Below are positions 30,081 to 40,108 of a stretch of DNA of 64,000 bases, one piece after another. This DNA comes from Ruminococcus sp. FC2018 (lineage in GTDB: Bacteria; Bacillota; Clostridia; Oscillospirales; Ruminococcaceae): the NCBI RefSeq assembly GCF_000621805.1, contig NZ_JHXH01000001.1, forward strand, positions 124,001 through 188,000, written 5' to 3'. Position 1 is the stretch's first letter, and every line of letters starts with the position of its first letter. The position numbers were made by a program, and so were the translations under genes. Below the pieces are notes generated by a model. It saw only the letters and a list, made by a program, of their open reading frames with translations, had not been told where the DNA came from and did no database searches.

Positions 30081-32276
30081 ATGACTGAAGATAAAATAAT
30101 TACCATCGATCAGCTGATACAGAAAATACTTGAGGGTGAAAAGCAGTACGATCTGTCAAAGATAGTTGCCGCTTACGAGGTGGCAAACAAATACCACCAG
30201 GGACAAAAGCGTGAATCGGGACAGCCATATATCACTCACCCTATCGCTGTTGCATATATACTTCTTGAGCTGGGTATGGATACGGATACCATATGCGCTG
30301 CGCTGCTGCATGATGTTGTGGAGGATACCGACTGTACTCTTGAGATACTGCAAAAGAGATTTGGAAACGACGTTGCCATGCTTGTAAACGGCGTAACAAA
30401 GCTGAAAAAAGTTGAGACCTTTACAAAGGATGAGCAGAAGGCAGAGAATATCCGTAAGATACTGCTTGCTATGAGTGAAGATATAAGGGTAATAATCATA
30501 AAGCTCGCCGACAGGCTCCATAATATGCGTACACTTAATTATTGCCGTGATGAAAAGCGCAGGAATATTGCTCATGAAACAATGAATATCTATGCGCCCA
30601 TCGCACACAGGCTCGGTATCCGCTCGATAAAGGACGAGCTTGAAGATCTGTCGTTTATGTATCTTGATCCGTATGCTTATAATGAGATCGAAAAGCAGAT
30701 GAATATGCGTAAAGGCAGCAGGGATCAGCTGGTCGAGGAATTGATGGCAAGGATCAAAGAGCGTCTTGCAAAGGATATTACACCTGTGCCCGTTATCGAG
30801 GGACGTGTAAAATCCAATTACGGCATATATAAGAAAGTCTACCGTGACGGCAAGGAGATAGACCAGATATACGATCGATATGCCCTTCGTATAATCGTCA
30901 ACACCGTTACAGAGTGCTACAACGTGCTCGGTATTATCCACGATATGTTCAGACCAATACCAAACAGATTCAAGGACTATATATCCACCCCCAAGGCGAA
31001 TATGTATCAGTCGCTTCATACAACGGTCATCGGCAGGGAAGGCGTCCCCTTTGAGGTCCAGATAAGGACATGGGATATGCATAAGACCGCCGAGTACGGA
31101 ATCGCAGCACACTGGAAGTATAAAGAGGGCGTGAACGGAGGCAATACAAAAGACGACCGCCGCCTTGCATGGATAAGACAGATAATCGAATCCCAGCAGG
31201 AGTCTGATGACGTGGAGGAGATCGTTCGTGCCATCAAAAATGATCTTGCTCCCGAGGACGTATTTGCGTTCACTCCAAAGGGCGATATGATAACACTGCC
31301 TGTGGGTGCGACCGTTATCGACTTTGCATACGCTATCCATACCGAAGTGGGACATAAAATGTGCGGTGCCAAGGTGGATAAGAAAATGGTCTCCTATGAC
31401 TATGAGATCAAAACCGGTGAGATAATAGAGATACTTACCTCAAACGTTCCCGGTCACGGTCCCAGCAGGTCATGGCTGAACATATGCAAGACTAACGAAG
31501 CTAAATCGAAGATACGCCTGTGGTTCAAGCGTGAACGCCGTGAAGAGAATATCTTTGAAGGCAGAAACGCTCTTGAAAGAGAATTCCGCCGCAATATGAT
31601 CCGTGTTCCCGAGGACGACCTTGAGGAGTTCCTGAAGGCAGATATGAGAAGGCATAACTGCGATACGCTTGATGACTTCTTTGCCGCAATAGGCTATGGC
31701 GGAGTGCAGCTTTCAAAAGCTATTTCACGTCTGAAAACGGAGTATAATAAAAAATACGGTGAAAAACACGTTGACAGCACAGCTGAAAAAGAAGCAAAAA
31801 AATCTTCCGGTAATACCTCCGGTATTATTGTCGACGGCGTACAGGACTGTGCCGTAAGGTTTGCTCAGTGCTGTAACCCGCTTCCCGGCGATGATATTGT
31901 AGGCTTTATTACCAAAGGTCATGGTGTATCCATTCACAGGAAGGACTGTGTAAACTACCTCAGCCAGAAGGATGATCCGGAACTGAAAGACAGATGGGTA
32001 AGCGCTAAGTACGAGGGAAGCAATAAAAAGTCAGGATACTTCAAGACCACTCTTGATATTATTGCTGTGGACAGGATCGGTCTGCTTGCCGATGTTTCAT
32101 CTGCCCTTGCAATGATAAACATTTATATTTATGAGTCCACTGCAAGAGAACTGAAAAACGGCAACGCCATACTTTCCATAACCGTAAGTATAGCAGGCAT
32201 GGAACAGCTCAATAACGTAATAACCAAGCTTAAAAAGATAAAGAACGTGATCTCGGTTGAAAGAAGTGGACGGTAA
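30081..32276 (+). CDS. rel: Bifunctional (p)ppGpp synthetase/hydrolase (RSH)
   Basis: Makes and degrades the stringent-response alarmone (p)ppGpp. Domain order over 731 residues: HD hydrolase (HPIAVAYILLELGMDTDT and ALLHDVVEDT intact, so hydrolase-competent), synthetase (GRVKSNYGIYKKVYRDGKEI, YDRYALRII), TGS (VFAFTPKGDMITLPVGAT), a zinc-finger/conserved Cys segment (CCNPLPGDDIVGFITKGHG), and a C-terminal ACT domain. The ATG follows AAGAGGTGAGG, 16 nt after recJ. This is the only RSH gene seen here and is likely the main one in this lineage. Confidence 0.95.
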   Translation: MTEDKIITIDQLIQKILEGEKQYDLSKIVAAYEVANKYHQGQKRESGQPYITHPIAVAYILLELGMDTDTICAALLHDVVEDTDCTLEILQKRFGNDVAMLVNGVTKLKKVETFTKDEQKAENIRKILLAMSEDIRVIIIKLADRLHNMRTLNYCRDEKRRNIAHETMNIYAPIAHRLGIRSIKDELEDLSFMYLDPYAYNEIEKQMNMRKGSRDQLVEELMARIKERLAKDITPVPVIEGRVKSNYGIYKKVYRDGKEIDQIYDRYALRIIVNTVTECYNVLGIIHDMFRPIPNRFKDYISTPKANMYQSLHTTVIGREGVPFEVQIRTWDMHKTAEYGIAAHWKYKEGVNGGNTKDDRRLAWIRQIIESQQESDDVEEIVRAIKNDLAPEDVFAFTPKGDMITLPVGATVIDFAYAIHTEVGHKMCGAKVDKKMVSYDYEIKTGEIIEILTSNVPGHGPSRSWLNICKTNEAKSKIRLWFKRERREENIFEGRNALEREFRRNMIRVPEDDLEEFLKADMRRHNCDTLDDFFAAIGYGGVQLSKAISRLKTEYNKKYGEKHVDSTAEKEAKKSSGNTSGIIVDGVQDCAVRFAQCCNPLPGDDIVGFITKGHGVSIHRKDCVNYLSQKDDPELKDRWVSAKYEGSNKKSGYFKTTLDIIAVDRIGLLADVSSALAMINIYIYESTARELKNGNAILSITVSIAGMEQLNNVITKLKKIKNVISVERSGR

Positions 32277-32288
32277 CAGGGAGGAAAT

Positions 32289-32918
32289 ATGAGGATATAT
32301 TGTCTTAAACCTTTGAGCATATGCGATACAAACAGCTACCTTGTTGCAAGCGAAAAGGGAAATGCCGTGCTGATAGATGCGCCTGCAGATGCAGGGTATA
32401 TTCTTGAGCAGGTGGAGTTTTATGGGCTTACCCTGAAAAAGATCTTTCTTACCCACGGGCATTTTGACCATGTGGGCGCAGTTGCTGACCTTGTTGATGC
32501 CACAGGCTGTGAGGTGTATATCAGCGCACTTGATAAGGACAAGCTTTACGACGAAGAGGGTATGCTTGTGCATCATTTTATGGTCAGGGGATACAAAAAA
32601 TATACAGGGGACGTTATCACATTTACGGAAAACGATATCCTTACTCTTGATGAGCTGGAGTTTGATGTGCTTGAAACTCCGGGACATACCAGGGGTTCGG
32701 TGTGCTTTATCTGCGAGGACTCTATGTTTTCCGGTGACACACTGTTTGCCCGTTCATGCGGTCGAACAGACCTTCCGGACGGAGATGCTGATGCAATGAA
32801 GCGTTCTATGAAAAAGATATATGACCTTGGCGGAAATCTGAAAGTCTACCCCGGGCATATGCAGCTCACAACTCTTGATGCCGAGCGCAAATACAATTAT
32901 TATCTTCAGAACTTATGA
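32289..32918 (+). CDS. MBL-fold metallo-hydrolase (glyoxalase II-like)
   Basis: The 209 residues carry the metallo-beta-lactamase metal motif as THGHFDHVG (HxHxDH), then TPGHTRGSVCF, MFSGDTLFARSCGRTDLP and VYPGHMQLTT. This is the small single-domain hydroxyacylglutathione-hydrolase-like group found after rel genes in many Firmicutes. The true substrate is unknown; thioester hydrolysis is the usual guess. AGGGAGG lies upstream of the ATG, 12 nt after rel. Confidence 0.88.
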   Translation: MRIYCLKPLSICDTNSYLVASEKGNAVLIDAPADAGYILEQVEFYGLTLKKIFLTHGHFDHVGAVADLVDATGCEVYISALDKDKLYDEEGMLVHHFMVRGYKKYTGDVITFTENDILTLDELEFDVLETPGHTRGSVCFICEDSMFSGDTLFARSCGRTDLPDGDADAMKRSMKKIYDLGGNLKVYPGHMQLTTLDAERKYNYYLQNL

Positions 32919-32942
32919 TGCTACATACGGACGGAAACAACA

Positions 32943-34400
32943 ATGACTCTATGCTTTAGCGGAAACGATTATAAATACGAGCTTGAGGGCGTAATGAAGC
33001 TTTTTATCCCGGCAACGCTGTTTAACATTGTCTATGAGGACAGATTGTCCACCGATGACGATTTTGCGTATGCAAGGGTAAAGCGCTTTGGTAATTATGC
33101 CCTTTTGTATGTTATATGCAGATATAACGGCAAAATGGCACATAAGGCAATGAAAGCATCTCTTGATGATGACCATGAGCTTTGCCTTTCCAGACTTCTT
33201 TTCAAAGCAATGTCATCCCTTATGGGCATCGTTCCCAAGTGGGGAATAATTACCGGAATCAGACCTGTAAAGCAGGTCAATAAGTACCTCAGCGCAGGAA
33301 TGGATAAAGACAGCATATACAAGGCAATGCAGACAGATTATCTCTGTTCTGAGGAAAAATGCCATATTGCCCTTAAAACTGCTCTGGTGCAAAAGCCTGT
33401 ACTGGACAGACTGGGAAACAGGAGCTTCAGCCTCTATGTTTCCATTCCTTTTTGTCCCACAAGGTGTTCTTATTGCTCTTTTGTATCTCAATCTGTGGAG
33501 CAGTGCATGGGACTTATCCCTGCATATATCGAAAACCTTTGCAAGGAGATAGAATATACAGCTGAAATAGTGCGAAGACAGGGACTTGTGCTGGACACGA
33601 TCTATTTCGGCGGTGGCACTCCTACGACCCTTGAAGCACCTGTGCTTGAAAGGCTTATGAAGGTCATCGCAGATAGTTTTGATCTTTCACATCTGCGTGA
33701 GTACACCATTGAGGGTGGAAGACCGGATACTATTACCCTTGAAAAACTTATGGCAATAAAGAGATGCGGCTGCACAAGAGTGTCCATAAACCCCCAGACC
33801 CTGTCGGATCAGGTCCTTGAAAAAATAGGCAGAAAGCATACGACCAAGCAGTTCTACAAAGCCTTTGACCTTGCACGGCAGGCAGGCTTTGACTGCATAA
33901 ATACGGATATTATCGCAGGGCTGCCCTCGGATACACCTGACAGCTTTGCCTTTACAGTTGATAAGCTGATCGAAATGGGGGCGGACAATATTACCGTCCA
34001 TACCCTTTCAATAAAGCGTGCCGCAAGGCTTAACCACCAGCGTGAAGAGGGACTGCTTGAAAATCCTGCGGACCTTATGGTGAACTATGCCACAAAGCGG
34101 CTTCTGGAAAGCGGATATGAGCCTTATTATCTTTACCGACAGAAGAATATGCTTGAAAATCTGGAGAATATCGGCTGGACAAAACCCGGAAAGGAAAGTC
34201 TGTACAATATTTATATAATGGAGGAAGTGCAGACTATAATTGCCGTTGGGGCTGGGGGCTCGACAAAGCTTGTTGATGCTTATGGCAAACGTCTTGAGCG
34301 TGTGTTCAACTATAAATTCCCCCTGGAGTACAACAAGCATTTTCAGCTGATGCTTGATAAGAAAAAAGAAATAGAGGACTTTTATGCTGAAAAAGAATGA
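32943..34400 (+). CDS. hemZ: Oxygen-independent coproporphyrinogen III oxidase-like protein HemZ
   Basis: A radical SAM enzyme of 485 residues with the cluster motif CPTRCSYC (about residues 172-179), preceded by SLYVSIPF and followed by YFGGGTPTTL, all hallmarks of the HemN/HemZ/HemW group. A long N-terminal extension of about 160 residues (IFP-type, with a TGIRPVKQ motif) marks it as HemZ. The family is annotated as coproporphyrinogen dehydrogenase, but no other haem genes are here, so a haem-chaperone-like role is possible. It overlaps the next gene by 17 bp. Confidence 0.88.
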   Translation: MTLCFSGNDYKYELEGVMKLFIPATLFNIVYEDRLSTDDDFAYARVKRFGNYALLYVICRYNGKMAHKAMKASLDDDHELCLSRLLFKAMSSLMGIVPKWGIITGIRPVKQVNKYLSAGMDKDSIYKAMQTDYLCSEEKCHIALKTALVQKPVLDRLGNRSFSLYVSIPFCPTRCSYCSFVSQSVEQCMGLIPAYIENLCKEIEYTAEIVRRQGLVLDTIYFGGGTPTTLEAPVLERLMKVIADSFDLSHLREYTIEGGRPDTITLEKLMAIKRCGCTRVSINPQTLSDQVLEKIGRKHTTKQFYKAFDLARQAGFDCINTDIIAGLPSDTPDSFAFTVDKLIEMGADNITVHTLSIKRAARLNHQREEGLLENPADLMVNYATKRLLESGYEPYYLYRQKNMLENLENIGWTKPGKESLYNIYIMEEVQTIIAVGAGGSTKLVDAYGKRLERVFNYKFPLEYNKHFQLMLDKKKEIEDFYAEKE

Positions 34401-35742
34401 TGAAGTGACACTTGAAATAACGGGTATGACCAATGAGGGTAACGGGGTAGGTCATTACGAGGGCATAGCTGTTTTTGTTGCCGCAAGTGCTGTGGGCGAT
34501 GTGATCCGCTGCCGTATTGTCAAGGTCAATAAAAGCTATTGCTACGGGATCATCAATGATATCATCACTCCGTCGCCCTATAGAATACAGGATAGCTGCT
34601 CCGTGTCAAAAACCTGCGGAGGCTGTTGCTTCAGGCACTTTTCATACCGGCAGGAGTGTCGTGTCAAGGAACAGTTTATCCGTGATTCTTTTGAGCGTAT
34701 CGGCAAGCTGGCTCCCCGGTATGATAGCTTTGTTGGATGCGAAAGAACATCACATTACCGTAATAAAGCACAGTACCCGGTCGGCCTGCGTGACGGCAAG
34801 GCGGTTTGCGGTTTTTATGCCAAACGCTCCCATAGGATATGTCCTTGGTACGACTGTGAATTGCAGCCTGAGATATTTGAAAAAATCGTTGGATATGTTA
34901 TGGACTATGTTGAGCGAAACAGCATACCGCCATATGACGAAAGCACAGGAAAAGGTCTGCTGCGGCATATCTACCTGAGACGTGGAGAGCATTCCGGTGA
35001 GATAATGCTTTGCCTTGTGCTTACAAGCCTCAGAAATTCAGACTGCTTTGATGATATGATCTTGGGTATAACAAAGCGGTTTAATGATATCAAAAGCGTT
35101 GTTTTTAATGAAAACCCGGCAAATACTAATGTAATAATGGGTAAAAAGACAGTTACTGTTTCTGGCTCTGATACAATAAAGGACATCATGTGCTCAAATA
35201 CAGTAGTTATTTCACCTCAGTCATTTTACCAGGTCAATACTTTGCAGGCTGAAAAACTTTATGACATCGCAAAGGAGTATGCTGCACCTGATAAGGATAC
35301 CGTCCTTCTTGACCTTTATTGCGGAGCGGGAACTATAGGGCTTTCCATGTTCAAAGAGGTAAAAAAGCTTATCGGGGTGGAAATAATACCACAGGCTATT
35401 GAAAATGCAAAGCTGAACGCCCGCCTGAACGGTGCGGATAATGCCGAGTTTATCTGCGGTGATGCAGGTAAGATAGCAAAAATACTGTTTGATCGAGGGG
35501 AAAGACCAAACGTTATAATAGCAGACCCGGCGAGAAAGGGCTGTGACAGACAAAGCCTTGAATATATGGCTAAAATGCAGCCTGACAGGATAGTTATGAT
35601 ATCCTGCAATCATGCTACCGCTGCAAGAGACTGTGCGATCCTGGGTGAGCTTGGGTACAAGACAGAGAAAGTAAGGGGCGTAGACCTTTTCCCAAGAACC
35701 TCCCATGTGGAGGTAGTCGCATTGATAACTTGGGTTGGGTAA
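34384..35742 (+). CDS. RNA uracil-C5 methyltransferase (RlmD/RlmCD type)
   Basis: A SAM-dependent enzyme that makes m5U in RNA, most likely 23S rRNA. An N-terminal TRAM domain (about residues 1-58) is followed by an iron-sulfur cysteine set (CSVSKTCGGCCFRHF plus Cys later in CPWYDCEL). The methyltransferase domain has LLDLYCGAGTIGLS, the DPARKGC motif and MISCNHATAARD with the catalytic cysteine. At 452 residues the length fits RumA/RlmCD. Which uracil it modifies cannot be told from sequence. Confidence 0.92.
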   Translation: MLKKNDEVTLEITGMTNEGNGVGHYEGIAVFVAASAVGDVIRCRIVKVNKSYCYGIINDIITPSPYRIQDSCSVSKTCGGCCFRHFSYRQECRVKEQFIRDSFERIGKLAPRYDSFVGCERTSHYRNKAQYPVGLRDGKAVCGFYAKRSHRICPWYDCELQPEIFEKIVGYVMDYVERNSIPPYDESTGKGLLRHIYLRRGEHSGEIMLCLVLTSLRNSDCFDDMILGITKRFNDIKSVVFNENPANTNVIMGKKTVTVSGSDTIKDIMCSNTVVISPQSFYQVNTLQAEKLYDIAKEYAAPDKDTVLLDLYCGAGTIGLSMFKEVKKLIGVEIIPQAIENAKLNARLNGADNAEFICGDAGKIAKILFDRGERPNVIIADPARKGCDRQSLEYMAKMQPDRIVMISCNHATAARDCAILGELGYKTEKVRGVDLFPRTSHVEVVALITWVG

Positions 35743-35779
35743 AAATTACAGGATACATGTAAATAATTGAGGTAATAAT

Positions 35780-36484
35780 ATGATAGCTTCCGAGATAAGA
35801 CAGCATCTTTTTGAGCTTGCCGACAATAAATACCGTGACTTTCAGTCATCCCTTACACCTACAGTCAGTTCAAGGGATTTTATCGGCGTGCGTACACCTG
35901 CGCTCAGAGCTTATGCAAAAGAACTTGTAAAGCGTGATGATATCGGAGAATTTCTCGCCGATCTTCCGCATAAGTCTTTTGATGAAAACCAGCTCCACGC
36001 ATTTATAATTTCACTCTATAAGGATTTTGACAGCTGTATTGCAAAGGTAGAGGCCTTTCTTCCTTATGTTGACAACTGGGCGACCTGTGACCAGATGAGT
36101 CCCAAGGTGTTTGCAAAGCATAAAAAAGAGCTTTTGAAGCATATAAAGCTTTGGCTTGACAGTGATAAAACATATACCGTTCGCTTTGGTATAAAAATGC
36201 TTATGGAGCATTTCCTTGATGTGGATTTTGACCTGAAATATCCAAAGGCAGTTGCTGAGATACGCTCAGACGAGTATTACATAAAAATGATGCAGGCGTG
36301 GTATTTTGCAACCGCCCTCGCAAAGCAGTATGGATCGGTGATCGGGTTTATCAGGGATAAAAAGCTTGATGATTGGACACATAACAAAGCGATACAGAAA
36401 TCTGTTGAGAGCTACCGCATAAACGATGAGCAAAAGCAGTACCTCAGAACATTAAAAATAAAAGGTAAGGTGAAAGATCGTTGA
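35780..36484 (+). CDS. DNA alkylation repair protein, AlkD-like
   Basis: A 234-residue all-helical HEAT-like protein. The block VDNWATCDQMSPKVF contains the conserved Asp and Trp of the AlkD active site, and VRTPALRAYAKEL near the N-terminus matches the family. AlkD glycosylases remove alkylated bases such as N7-alkylguanine without base flipping. The ATG follows TGAGGTAATAAT (weak site), 37 nt after the methyltransferase. Its stop overlaps the start of the nuclease gene by 4 bp. Confidence 0.87.
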   Translation: MIASEIRQHLFELADNKYRDFQSSLTPTVSSRDFIGVRTPALRAYAKELVKRDDIGEFLADLPHKSFDENQLHAFIISLYKDFDSCIAKVEAFLPYVDNWATCDQMSPKVFAKHKKELLKHIKLWLDSDKTYTVRFGIKMLMEHFLDVDFDLKYPKAVAEIRSDEYYIKMMQAWYFATALAKQYGSVIGFIRDKKLDDWTHNKAIQKSVESYRINDEQKQYLRTLKIKGKVKDR

Positions 36485-37548
36485 AGATAATACACTGTGC
36501 CGATATCCACTTAGGTTCAAAATTAGCTTCTAAGTTTCCGAAGAATATAAGTGCTGAGCGCAAAAGAGAAGTTCTTGATACATTTTCCAGAATGGTCGAC
36601 TACGCCAAAAAGAACGACGTAAAAGTCATTATGCTCAGCGGAGATGTCTTTGATAAGGACAAGCCTGCAAAAAAGGATAAGACCTTTTTTTACAGTGCAA
36701 TAAAGAATAATCCCGATATTGACTTTTTGTACCTCAACGGTAATCACGACAAAGAAGGTTCTTATACCGACAATAATATACCAAACCTTAAAACTTTCGG
36801 CAAGGATGATTTTACCTCCTATGCCTATGGTGATATTGTAATCACGGGAATAGAAATGAATGAAGATAACGCCCGGGCTTATTATTCAAAGCTTATGCTT
36901 GATGGTACAAAGACCAATATCCTTATGCTTCACGGCGACGTTTCCGACTCTGTGGGCATGGATAAGGTGAAAATAAGTGAACTGCGTGACAAGGGGATAG
37001 ATTACCTTGCCCTTGGTCATATCCATTCCTATAAAACAGGTAAGATAGATGATAGGGGCGTGTGGGCATTTTCCGGCTGCCTTGAGGGCAGAGGCTTTGA
37101 TGAATGCGGTAAAAAAGGATTTGTGCTTGTAGATGCTGCGGATAAATTGTCCTTCAGCTTTGTACCCTTTGCAAAACGCACAATTCAGGAAATAAACGTT
37201 GATATTTCCTCCGCCGCAGACCTTTACGAGACACAGCAGCTTGTCCGTAACGAAGTTGATACTATCAGCAGGGACGATATTCTCAACATAATCCTTAAAG
37301 GCGATGTTCCCATTGATGCCATAATTGATGAAAAGGATATTGAAAATTCTCTTTCGGACTTTTATTTTGCCCACGTGAAAAATAAAACAAGCGTAAAGAT
37401 AAATGCCTCCGACTATGTCAATGACCGTTCTCTTATCGGAGAGTTCATAAGGTCGGTTTTGGCTAATGGGGATTATAATGACAGTGAAAAGAAAGACATT
37501 ATTACCGTGGGTCTAAGACTTCTCAGCGGCAAGGGGGTGGACAGATGA
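36481..37548 (+). CDS. Metallophosphoesterase nuclease, YhaO/SbcD-like
   Basis: The TTG at 36481 overlaps the AlkD stop (TTGA), with AAGGTGA upstream. The calcineurin-like motifs are clear: KIIHCADIHLGS, SGDVFDKDKPAKK, YLNGNHDKEGS and LALGHIHSY. The 355 residues match YhaO/SbcD DNA-repair exonucleases, which pair with a coiled-coil ATPase. The following gene, overlapping by 4 bp, is such an ATPase, so the two very likely form a complex that processes DNA ends. Confidence 0.9.
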   Translation: MKIIHCADIHLGSKLASKFPKNISAERKREVLDTFSRMVDYAKKNDVKVIMLSGDVFDKDKPAKKDKTFFYSAIKNNPDIDFLYLNGNHDKEGSYTDNNIPNLKTFGKDDFTSYAYGDIVITGIEMNEDNARAYYSKLMLDGTKTNILMLHGDVSDSVGMDKVKISELRDKGIDYLALGHIHSYKTGKIDDRGVWAFSGCLEGRGFDECGKKGFVLVDAADKLSFSFVPFAKRTIQEINVDISSAADLYETQQLVRNEVDTISRDDILNIILKGDVPIDAIIDEKDIENSLSDFYFAHVKNKTSVKINASDYVNDRSLIGEFIRSVLANGDYNDSEKKDIITVGLRLLSGKGVDR

Positions 37549-40094
37549 AACTATTGTCTGCACATATTGTCAATTACGGTAAGCTGTCAAATGTGTCAAT
37601 CAGCTTTAAAGACGGAATGAATACCTTCTGTGAGGATAACGGTTACGGTAAGTCCACTCTGGTGTCTTTTATCAAAGCGATGTTTTATGGGCTTGCAGGG
37701 TATAAATCCACTTCCGGCTTTGTTGAAAGAAAGCACTTTTACCCATTCGGCGGCGGTACCTTCGGCGGTAACATAGAGTTTGAATTTGACGGTAAGAATT
37801 ATAGGATCGAGCGTACTTTTGGCGAAAAAAGCACCACAAACGATAAACTTACTGTTTACTGCGGATCAAACCCAACTGATGATCTCGGCGAGGTCCCCGG
37901 TGTCAGAGTGTTCGGGATAAACTGTGAAAGCTTTGAAAGGCTTTTATGCATAAACGCCGATAAGATCTCCATATCTTCAAGCAGTGACATGAATAAAAAA
38001 CTTAATAATTACATACAGGATGTCAATGAGGATTTTGACATCGACAATGTCCTTGAAGAGATCAAAAAAACCACCAAAGACCAAAAAGGTGAGATCAAAA
38101 CACTTGAATCAACCATTAAGAAACTGAATAGCGATATAAGCAATCTTGAACACGAAAAAGCAGCCCTTGATGATAAATATGTTGTTTTGAATAATGCTAA
38201 AACAGAGCTTGATAAAGCAAGTGCTGATTATCTCAAAGCCTCCTCTGCTGCAGCCTTAGTGGCAAAGTGGCAGGACCTTGACAGCAGATCAGCCCAGTGT
38301 GAAGAGCTTGAAAAGAGTATAAAAGATATCCAAAGCTCGTATAAAAAAGGCGTTCCGGAATTGGAATCCGCATTGAAAATAAAGAATGCCTGGGAAGAAA
38401 AAAAGAGCAAGGAAAATCTGCTGAAAAACAGCGATGTTTCCCCTGATGAACTCTCGCAATACCATGCTTTGAAAGCAAAATACAAAAACGGATTTCCCTC
38501 CCGGGAGGAACTTGACAGTATCCGCAGCATGATAGACCGGCTGCAAGGCACAAAGCAAAAATATGCGCAGCTTGAAAATGCTGCCCCCGATCCTGATGAG
38601 GCAAGACTTGAGGAGCATTTTAATTCACACCCTGTGGACGATGAGTATATACATTCCCTTGAAGCGCAAAAACAGCAGCTTGATGCCCTCGACCAACAAC
38701 TCAAAGGTATAAACAAGACGGTTATCATAAGGAGTTCAGAACCTGTCAGACCCCAGGTCAATAATAAGCTCCCTGCGGCGCTCCTTGTATTGGCACTGGT
38801 TCTGATACTTTCCGGAGTGGGAGTGCTTTTCGTAAGCCTGCCTGTGGGTATAATTCTTGTTGTTATCGGCATCCTTCTTATGATAGGAGATATGTTCATA
38901 TATCTCAACAGCAAAAATAAGCATTATTATGCACGTGAGGACGAGCCCGAGGAAAGGGATAATCCCGAGTTCATTGAAAAAAGTGCCCTGGCGAAGGAGC
39001 TGCGAAGCGAAATGCTTAATGAGCTTGCTTTTTACCGCTATAAGGATAAGGACCCTGTGGAGCTGCTTTATGATCTGAAAGCCGATGCAAATCGGTATAA
39101 AGCGATTCTTGAAAAGAAAAACAGAGATAGATCGCAGCTTGAGCGCATAAAGCAGGAGGCAAAAGAAACTGTTGAAAAGCTTGACGCTGCGTTTGCAAAA
39201 TACAGCATAAGTACCGACGATCATGCCGGGGAGCTTGATAAGCTGAAAAATGATATTACAAGCTTCAATATGCTTGAAAAGCGTATAACTCAGAGCAAGA
39301 ACGAAAGCAGTAAGCTTGCCGAGTCGGTCCGGGAAAAGGACGAGCAGATAGTTAAATTCTACGACGAGAATAGTATACCCGACCAGCTTGGGATCGAGGA
39401 TGTTATTAAGGATATCCGTGAAGTGCAGCGGCTTAGCGCAGAGTATAAGAAAAAGACCGAAGAGATCAATAAATTCAAAGCCGATAATAAGCTTTCCCAG
39501 CGTCCCGAAATGATTGAGTACGATCTTGAGGTACTTAAAGCCGAAGAGAACCGCAGAGTCAGAGAGTACCAGAAGATAGACGAGGAAGTTGATAAGCTTG
39601 AAAGCAGTGTTTCTGTCCTTGATGATAAGAAAAACAGCCTTGAAGAGTCAGTCGAAAGGCTTTCTGAGGTGAAAGCAAAAATCAAATTGCTCAATAGCGT
39701 AAAAGCTGAGATAGTTAATGCCGACCAAAAGCTGAAAGATCGCTATATCGCCCCTGTAAAGGATAAGTTCAGCGACTATGCAAAGCTTATCAGTACCGCC
39801 GTAGGCGATAATATCACAATGGATAAGGACTTCCGTATCTATTATGACAGGCAGGGAGCGCTGCGCAGCTATGAGCATCTTTCAGACGGCAATTTGACTG
39901 TGTGCGCTCTTTGTTTCCGACTTGCTATCATGGACAATATGTTTGATAATGAACTGCCGTTTATTATAATGGACGATCCATTTGTCCACCTTGACGAAAA
40001 GAATTTTGCTGCAACGGCAAAGCTCTTAAAAACTCTTTCTGCAAATAAACAGATCATATATTTCTGCTGTCATGAAAGCAGGAATATTAAATAA
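37545..40094 (+). CDS. Coiled-coil AAA ATPase, YhaN/SbcC-like, with internal membrane segments
   Basis: Partner of the upstream nuclease. Walker A is EDNGYGKST (residues 30-38). The signature (YEHLSDGNL) and Walker B (FIIMDDPFVHLDE) lie at the C-terminus, as in SMC/Rad50-type ATPases. Between them run long coiled coils (about 170-300 and 470-770). Two hydrophobic segments (about 405-450, LPAALLVLALVLILSGVGVLF and GIILVVIGILLMIGDMFIYL) interrupt the coil where SbcC has its zinc hook. Such membrane segments are also described for YhaN, implying a membrane-tethered DNA-repair complex. The 849 residues are typical. Start overlaps the nuclease stop by 4 bp. Confidence 0.88.
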   Translation: MKLLSAHIVNYGKLSNVSISFKDGMNTFCEDNGYGKSTLVSFIKAMFYGLAGYKSTSGFVERKHFYPFGGGTFGGNIEFEFDGKNYRIERTFGEKSTTNDKLTVYCGSNPTDDLGEVPGVRVFGINCESFERLLCINADKISISSSSDMNKKLNNYIQDVNEDFDIDNVLEEIKKTTKDQKGEIKTLESTIKKLNSDISNLEHEKAALDDKYVVLNNAKTELDKASADYLKASSAAALVAKWQDLDSRSAQCEELEKSIKDIQSSYKKGVPELESALKIKNAWEEKKSKENLLKNSDVSPDELSQYHALKAKYKNGFPSREELDSIRSMIDRLQGTKQKYAQLENAAPDPDEARLEEHFNSHPVDDEYIHSLEAQKQQLDALDQQLKGINKTVIIRSSEPVRPQVNNKLPAALLVLALVLILSGVGVLFVSLPVGIILVVIGILLMIGDMFIYLNSKNKHYYAREDEPEERDNPEFIEKSALAKELRSEMLNELAFYRYKDKDPVELLYDLKADANRYKAILEKKNRDRSQLERIKQEAKETVEKLDAAFAKYSISTDDHAGELDKLKNDITSFNMLEKRITQSKNESSKLAESVREKDEQIVKFYDENSIPDQLGIEDVIKDIREVQRLSAEYKKKTEEINKFKADNKLSQRPEMIEYDLEVLKAEENRRVREYQKIDEEVDKLESSVSVLDDKKNSLEESVERLSEVKAKIKLLNSVKAEIVNADQKLKDRYIAPVKDKFSDYAKLISTAVGDNITMDKDFRIYYDRQGALRSYEHLSDGNLTVCALCFRLAIMDNMFDNELPFIIMDDPFVHLDEKNFAATAKLLKTLSANKQIIYFCCHESRNIK

Positions 40095-40108
40095 AGGAGG
40101 GACGGTTG

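Noticed and set aside
30156-31355. 399-codon minus-strand frame opposite rel
   Set aside because: Antisense shadow of a clear, conserved gene with all RSH motifs on the plus strand.
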